Assembly: GCF_040869045.1 (NCBI RefSeq) | Contig: NC_090319.1 | Location: forward strand, 265,438,897-265,502,896 | Origin: Eurosta solidaginis | Lineage: Eukaryota > Arthropoda > Insecta > Diptera > Tephritidae | Direction: 5' to 3' | DNA: 64,000 bases | Part shown: positions 57,267 through 64,000 of the stretch, piece after piece | Layout: every line of letters starts with the position of its first letter | How positions within the stretch are numbered: position 1 is the first letter of the stretch | The notes under the pieces: model-generated | Seen by the model: only the letters and a program-made list of their open reading frames with translations | Databases searched by the model: none | What the model was told of the DNA's origin: nothing | Position numbers and translations under genes: made by a program

Positions 57267-59034
57267 GATACTCAGCTGAGCAGAGCTCACAGAGTATATT
57301 AACTTTGTTCGCATAACGGTAATCCGTAACGGCATAAACTAATCGAGATAGATATAGACTTCTATATATCAAAATGATCTGGGCGAAAAGAAATTCATTT
57401 AGCCATGTCCGTCCGTCCGTCCGTCCGTAAACACGATAACTTGAGTAAATTTTGAGGTATCTTGATGAAATTTCGTATGTAGGTTCCTGGGCGCTCATCT
57501 CAGATCGCTATTTAAAATGAACGAAATCGGACTACAACCACGCCCACTTTTTCGATATCGAATATTTCGAAAAACCGAAAAAGTGCGATAATTCATTACC
57601 AAAGACGGATAAAGCGATGAAACTTGGTAGGTGCGTTGACCTTATGACGCAAGATAGAAAATTAGTTAAATTTTGGACAATGGGCGTGGCACCGCCCACT
57701 TTTAAAAGAAGGTTATTTAAAAGTTTTGAAAGCTGTAATTTCGCAGTCGTTGAAGATAACATGATAAAATTTGGCAGGCACGTTACTCCTATTAATATAT
57801 GTGTGCTGAATAAAAATTAGCAAAATCGGATGACGAACACGCCCACTTTAAAAAAAATTTTTTTTTAAGTCAAATTTTAACAAAAAATTTAGTATCTTTA
57901 CAGTATATAAGTAAATTATGTCAACATTCAACTCCAGTAATGATATGGTGCAACAAAATACCAAAAATAAAAGAAAATTTCAAAATGGGCGTGGCTCAGC
58001 CCTTTTTCATTTAATTCGTCTAGAATACCTTTAAGGCCATAAGTCGAACAAAAATTTACCAATCCTTGTGAAATTTGGTAGGTGCATAGCTTCTACGACG
58101 ATAACTGTTTCCTGTGAAAATGGGCGAAATCGGTTGAAGCCACGCCCAGTTTTTATACACAGTCGACCGTCTGTCCTTCCGCTCGGCCGTTAACACGATA
58201 ACTTGAGCAAAAATCGATATATCTTTACTAAACTTAGTTCACGTACTTATCTGAGCTCACTTTATCTTGGTATAAAAAATGGCTGAAATCCGACTATGAC
58301 GACGCCAGTTTTTTCGATATCGAAAATTACGAAAAATTAAAAAAATGCCATAATTCTGTACCAAATATGAAAAAAGAGATCAAACATGGTAATTGGATTG
58401 GTTAATTGAAGCAAAATATAACTTTAGAAGAAACTTTGTAAAATGGGTGTGACACCCACTATATTAAGTAGAAGAAAATGAAAAATTTCTGCAGGGCGAA
58501 ATCAAAAGCCCTTAGAATCTTGGCAGGAATACTGTTCGTGGTATTACATATATAAATAAATTAGCGGTGCCCCACAGATGATGTTCTGGGTCACCATGGT
58601 CCACATTTTGGTCTATATCTCGCCTCCACATATACAACTAAGGGCCACTCCCTTTTAAAACCCTCATTAATACATTTAATTTGATACCCATATCGTACAA
58701 ACACATTCTAGAGTCACCCTTGGTCCACCCTTATTGCGATATCTCGAAAAGGCGTCCACCTATAGAAGTAAGGCCCACTACGTTTTAATTAATCATTAAC
58801 ACCTTTCATTTGATACCCATATCGTACGTACACATATTCACCCCTGGTCCACCTTTATGGCAATATCCTGAAATTGCATTCCCTTTTAAAATACTCTTTA
58901 ATACCTTCCATTTGAAACCCATGTCATACAAACACATTCCAGGGTTACCCTAGGTTCATTTTGCTTATTTTGTTTCCAAAGCTCTCAGCTGAGTATGTAA
59001 TGTTCGGTTACACCCGAACTTAGCCTTCCTTACT
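57267..59034 (-). mobile_element. DINE-1-like element A6
   Basis: It begins ATACTCAGCTGAGCAGAGC and ends with GTTCGGTTACACCCGAAC and CTTCCTTACTT. The CCGT run is at 57409-57428. Only about two satellite units remain (58640-58900), the last one shortened. Confidence 0.75.
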
Positions 59035-60885
59035 TTTTTTGGTTTATAAATCTAGTGCAGTGTCGTTGTAATGAAAATTGAACGAGTTAACATATCGGTT
59101 TACATAGAAATATCAAATATGACAAGTCGGTATAGCTACAGTAGAAAATAGAAATAAATCAAACTAAAACAGTAACCATGGCAAATAATAATGGAATAAA
59201 CATTGCATTCAAACGTTTGAGACTGAACACGCAGCACCAGATAATACATTTGTGGATTACAGTTACTAACAGTCAAAATGGTTCGATCTACTTTTTGGCA
59301 TCCCTGTAAATACTTATGTAGCAGAAATTTTAAAATAATTTATTGTAGAAAATAATGAAGTGAATATTCTTCACTTTTCATAAAAACACGAACCATCTTT
59401 TTCGAAAGTTTGCACATCAAAATAAATGCGATTCGAATTACCGTTGCTTGAAACTAATTGTTTGAACTAAAAATTTAAAGTTTTTATAGTAGGCATAAGG
59501 AAATCACATTGTTAATATGTGCTATCTTTTGATGGCCTTTAGTTGAATTTGAATGCATCGCAGAGAGCGAATATTTTATTATAACAGCTAAACTTATTTT
59601 ACTACTAGTTAGTTGACAAGTAGTGAGAAAATGGCAACGTATGAATTTTTTTTTTTTTTTGGCTATTGCTATAAAAAAGTAGTAAGCTTTTTTCTAAGAA
59701 AATAAGCAGATAATAGTGCGCATTAGTTTATTGGAAACCAACTTATAGTTAGCTTGTGGTTAGTTTTTTTTTTCTTCCTGGGTACCCATGTCGCAATGGA
59801 TAGCAATTTTTGGACCTTTTGGAAAAAAAAATTAACTTTGTTATCTACATCCGTCTAATGTAGATGTATAATAACGCGTTTAATGATATTTTATATTTAA
59901 GCTACATTCGTCTCTTTATCGCTAAATCGTACAGCTCTTAACGCTTATGGTCAGCGTTGATCTTATATAATCCAAAAAAACTAAAAGTTTGTCTACATCC
60001 ACACATGCATTCATAAGTGTGCTAGAAAAAATTCAAATGCTGCGTAAATCATGTTTGTTTTGTTTCAAAAAAAAAATAAGAGCAACGCTGTAAAAAAAAA
60101 AAGAACAGAAAAAAATTGCATCAATAGCGTCAAATTAAATCTTTCAGACCAATTTTAGCATTTTGAGCTAGGTCAGTGTCATTCGCTAGTGTGCGTGTAT
60201 CTTTGCAATGACGTTCGTTTAGCAGCAGGGCCCCAAACTAAGAATTAAGCGAAGAAAAACATTTCGGGTTCTTATGATGAGAAAATTTTCTTTTTAATAA
60301 TTTTAAGTTAATCTTCAGCGAGAAAAAACTTTAATTATAGCAATTGAATGCTTCTCACCCAGACTGATTAAGAAGAGTTATTTATTAAACGGTTTTTGTG
60401 AATCAATTACGCCAGAACGGCTGAACCGATTCGTATGACATACATTTTTTTTTTAAACAGGGGTCCGACGTCCCTGTAAATAGTTACATTTTAACAACCT
60501 TGACCAATGATATTAAGCCTTTAAGTCATATAAAACGGGACTAACAATTTCGGAAAATAGATCATTGCTCCCTACCTCCCCCCTTTGAAACAGCACCATC
60601 AAATAATATAACTTTAAGACTCTTTGTCGTAGGCCCATTTTATTTGGTATCTGTCTCGCATAGATCAAGTCTAAGCAATTCTGGAAAAGTGAAAGAAGCG
60701 TCCGTCCACTCCCTCCCTTTCTTTCCCCTGCACGGTTTTATAAATCGCTGTAACTCCGAATCTTTTAATGAAAATAAAGGTCTAAGCGATTTTAGAAAAG
60801 TAGATGGTTCTCTTAAGCCTATTTGAGTAGTGTTTTTAGAACCAACTCCGGGCATTTCCAGGTTTGTTTTCGGTACTTTTTTATA
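59035..60885. other. Intergenic stretch
   Basis: A 44-codon frame (59177-59310, context AACCATGG) has no recognisable feature and is left uncalled. T-rich runs occur at about 59646-59660. No repeat family was recognised. Confidence 0.4.
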
Positions 60886-61051
60886 CTCAACTGTACTTGT
60901 ACGCAGGATATTATAACTTTGATTGGATAACGGTTGGTTGTACAGGTATAAAGGAATAGAGATAGATATAGATTTCAATATATCCAAAATCATCAATATC
61001 GAAAAAAAATTTGATTGAGCCATGTCCGTCCGTCCGTCCATATGTCCCTTA

Positions 61052-63300
61052 TAGAGATATGCGCCGCCGATAAACGCCGCCGCCGAATGAAAAAAATATC
61101 GGCGCGGCGGCGGCGGCGTCCGGCGCGTTACTATATTCTCTACTCGTTTAAGACTGTTTTGGGAACCAGCATCAACATTAGCAACAACATCAGCACTGAA
61201 ATCCAGCAAAGAATCAATCTTGCCAATAAATGCTACCTTGGACTAGGTAGGCAATTGAAACGTAAAGTCCTCTCTCGGCGAACGAAAATCATACTCTACA
61301 AGTCACTTATCGTACCCGTCCTGCTATATGGGGCAGAAGCATGGACCATGACAATAGCAGAAGAAGCGGCTTTGGGAGTGTGCGAGAGAAAAGTTCTTCG
61401 AAAGATTTATGGACCTCTATGCGTTGGCGATGGTGAGTACCGAAGAAGATTGAATCATGAGCTGTACGAGCTATACGCAGACATCAACATAGTCCAGCGA
61501 ATTAAAACGCAGCGGCTGCGCTGGCTAGGCCGTGTTATGCGAATGAAAGATGATGCTCCGGCCAAGAAAGTGTTTCTATCGGAACCCACCTACGAAAGCA
61601 GAGGTAGAGGGCGGCCACCACTCCGTTGGAAGGACCAGGTGGAAAACGATTTAAACTCCCTTGGTGTGACCAATTGGTGTCGGTTGGCGGATTGAAGGAG
61701 CGACTGGCGCGCCTTGTTGGACGGCCATAACCGTTTAGACGGTTAAGCGCCAATTAAGTAAGTAAGTTAAGACTGTATAGGCTATTTATTGTTCATGTCG
61801 AAAATTGGTCGGATATGTTCGAAAGTGGTATCAACGGATGCGCATCACTGCCAGTTATAAGAAACTAATTGCGAAATTTAACTCTTTCTAACTGTTCAAA
61901 AGTTATTTAAAAAAACAAACGCTTTCGATGTCACTTTAACACGGACTTCGCATCACCCAATTCACCAAGTTATTAAAACAAAACACTAAAAGAAAAGTTA
62001 TATAATAAATTTATATGCTCACTTAGCATATTTAAAAAAATAATAATGAGCAATGAATTCAAATAAAACTACCCAAGGCGAACATGTTTTCAAATTGTCC
62101 TCAAGTTGGTCAAAAAACAAATTACCCAAAAACGATGCCGATTTAAAAAAAAAATGTATATTGCGATTGGCTGAAAGAATAAGCGAAATCAGAGATGCAA
62201 AATCCCTTAATAGTTTCTAGGGGCATAAACACTCGTTGGAAATGATTCTTACCTCATACTTAAGTTGAGGATATATGTACATATGAGAAGAGTTTGAAAA
62301 ATCACTTGAGCTTATATTCAAACATCTATTGTTTATTTGCGAAACTATACAATAACGTCTGAAATGTTAATTTTGATTTTCACACTTCATCCTTCAACAC
62401 CCAAGTCTCCCGGTTTGACATTTCCTAACTAGTCCCTTGGAGTGAATCACATTGATTATAGCCTATCAACGAAGTTTAAATATCACCTACACGTAGGCAC
62501 ATATATTTACCAGGTGAGGCAAGAACACTCAAAGTGGTGAAGCAAAAGCTTTTCCAAGAATGACTGTGTGTGCTACTACTCTAAAGTAGTGGACAGTCGA
62601 ACTAGTCTGAAAACTGGAGCTACGCGGTCATCCATAATGAGCTCTTATATCATAAGGCCGGAAAACAGCAGTAAACATTTTCAACTTAAAATCGGTCGAC
62701 TCTCATTCTAAAATATCGTTTTGATTTAACGAAGACTATTGAAATCAATGTTGTGAACACAAACGTCTGCAAACTTTGGTCTACATATTAAAAATTTTAT
62801 CCAGGGTCCTTGTAAAATTTTAATTATTTAGATGCGCCGAGGATTATACCATTTTCACCCATTACGCAATGACATCCACTTAGACTGTTATGATTTCGAG
62901 GGCGGCATCCTTGGCCGAATAGTCACTCCCTAGCGTTTCAAGGTGTTTCTCTGGTGTAGCTCGGCAGCATAACGCGACAAAAACATCCGTTAGAAAATCT
63001 TGGCAGCTACACCTAGAGCTTCTTGGAAAGTGACTTCGACGAAGTTACGTATGAGTTCGAAGTCGCAGTCCTATAGTTTCTGTGCTGGCATATGGTTGAG
63101 GGTCAGTAGGCGTAGATTTCGGATCTTTCCGAAATGGCCAAAACGTTGATTTCCTTAAATACATACAAACAAAACCTTTCCTAAATATTATTTTTTTAAA
63201 TAGAAAAATCAAGGTTTTTAAAGCAAGAACACCAGCGTACGCCGGTATATACTAGAGCCTACGCCGCCGCCGCCGATAAAGTGATCGGCGTAAACCTCTA
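61052..63300. mobile_element. hAT-like element (2249 bp) with GC-rich subterminal repeats
   Basis: Ends TAGAGATATGCGCCG (left) and, on the other strand, TAGAGGTTTACGCCG (right) are imperfect terminal inverted repeats. They are flanked by GTCCCTTA (61044-61051) and GTCCGTTA (63301-63308), an 8-bp duplication with one difference. CGCCGCCGAT-type repeats, partly inverted, lie just inside both ends. No transposase was recognised; short coding-like stretches at about 62880-63120 (minus) have stops and no known motif. Confidence 0.7.
61158..61766 (+). mobile_element. RTE-like LINE, 5'-truncated, with C-terminal RT coding region
   Basis: The frame encodes LLYGAEAWTM, CERKVLRKIYGP, RLRWLGRVMRM and GRGRPPLRWKDQVENDL, the C-terminal region that follows the RT domain in RTE-type LINEs. 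A stop at 61693 precedes a 3' end with CCATAACCGTTTAGACGG and a TAAGTAAGTAAG tail. The 10-bp duplication TTAAGACTGT flanks it (61148-61157, 61767-61776), so this is a target-primed insertion. It lies within the hAT-like element. Confidence 0.85.
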
Positions 63301-64000
63301 GTCCGTTAGCACGATAACTTGAGTAAATATTGAGATATCTTCACCAAATTTGGAATACTATCTTATCTAAACCCAGAATAGATTGGTATTGAAAATTAGC
63401 GAAATCGGATGATAACCACGCCCACTTTTTATATATGTATATAAAATTTTGGAAAACACAAAAAACTTGATAATTTAGTAAATAATACACCTAGAATGTT
63501 GAAATTTGACGTGTGGACTGATACTGAGGCTCCTGACAAAAATAAAAAAAAATAAAATTTAAATGGGCGTGGCACCGCCCACTTGTGAAAAAATCAATTT
63601 TACAAATATTATTATTCATAGATCAAAAATCGTTAAACCTATCGTAACAAAATTCGGCAGAGAGGTTGCCTTTACTATAAGGAATGCTTTGAAGAAAAAT
63701 TAACGAAATCGGTTAAGGATCACGCCCACTTTCATATAAAAATTTTTCAAAGGGTCGTGGATGGATAAAATAAGCTACATCTTTGCAAAAAAGAGCTTTA
63801 TATAAATGGTATTTCATTTCCCAAGTGGATTTATAACAATAAATAGGAAAACCTGTCAACGCCCCTTTTACGACTAAGCAATTTTCTATGTTTCGGGAGC
63901 CATAACTCGAAGAAAATTTAGTTCAGAACAGAACCATATGTATGTATATGTATTTTTGCGCAGCCTTGTAACACTATTAAGCACACAAAACAAACAACAA

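Larger units (their letters stand above)
60886..64000 (-). mobile_element. DINE-1-like element, CAGCGTGAG subfamily, split by a hAT-like element; runs off the window
   Basis: The left part (60886-61043) holds TATACTCAACTG, GGATAACGGTTGGTTGTAC and CCATGTCCGTCCGTCCG. The right part resumes at 63309 with GCACGATAACTTGAGTAAAT and follows the copy at 9.4-10.8 kb (reverse strand) through GACCCTTTGAAAAA and GGGCGTG blocks to the window end. Confidence 0.7.

Noticed and set aside
59177..59310. 44-codon frame with a good start context (AACCATGG)
   Set aside because: No similarity, splice signals or promoter could be tied to it.

Overview
The window is eukaryotic, AT-rich and crowded with repeats. It looks like an intergenic and intronic stretch of a higher-fly (schizophoran) chromosome. 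A tephritid fruit fly is the most likely source, but that is inferred from the look of the repeats and genes, not proven. The evidence is spliced MtnA-type metallothionein genes with fly-style TATA/Inr promoters and metal response elements, a spliced WAP-like secreted-protein gene, many copies of a DINE-1/INE-1-like element carrying ACGG tetranucleotides, tRNA-derived SINEs, and insect-type Ty3/gypsy, RTE, Jockey, piggyBac and hAT sequences.

Host genes. (1) A metallothionein cluster fills 1.1-13.7 kb on the plus strand. It holds three paralogues: 56 aa with 16 Cys, 35 aa with 10 Cys, and 37 aa with 10 Cys. In each, the first coding exon is exactly 22 nt and is followed by a phase-1 intron. 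The first gene has three exons and reads as a tandem fusion of two metallothionein units. Genes 1 and 3 share a TATA box plus a GATCAGTG initiator preceded by TGCACAC metal response elements (three and one copies). Gene 2 has a less clear promoter with one TGCACTC. (2) A minus-strand gene runs from about 28.0 to 20.3 kb. Three exons are visible, joined by phase-1 introns with GTGAGT donors. Each carries one six-cysteine WAP-like module, and a Thr-rich linker precedes them. The last exon lies 6.7 kb from the others, across an intron full of transposable elements, and has no ATG of its own. Its signal-peptide exon was not found.

Repeats by region. 2.5-5.2 kb: SINE and other repeat fragments. 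6.5-7.4 kb: a foldback-like array inside the intron of metallothionein gene 2. 9.1-10.8 kb: a tRNA-like SINE and a DINE-like element. 11.1-11.5 kb: a SINE with a nested insertion. 14.1-16.6 and 20.5-24.2 kb: DINE-like elements with long central arrays of about 130-bp units. 24.4-26.3 kb: RTE and Jockey LINE remnants and a SINE. 28.2-35.4 kb: a DINE-like element split by a CsRn1-type Ty3/gypsy retrotransposon. 35.6-41.2 kb: a second, broken Ty3/gypsy element. 41.5-47.8 kb: a LINE RNase H relic, a hAT-like element with an 8-bp target duplication and a broken piggyBac. 47.8-53.8 kb: two more DINE-like elements, one holding a MITE, with a LINE reverse-transcriptase fragment between them. 54-57 kb: a transposon-associated pseudogene, an RTE 3' end, a SINE and a 57-bp-arm hairpin. 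57.3-59.0 kb: another DINE-like element. 60.9-64 kb: a DINE-like element containing a hAT-like element that contains an RTE insertion.

No bacterial-type features, CRISPR arrays or rRNA genes were seen. All transposon coding regions are interrupted, except for gag of the first retrotransposon and its integrase open frame.
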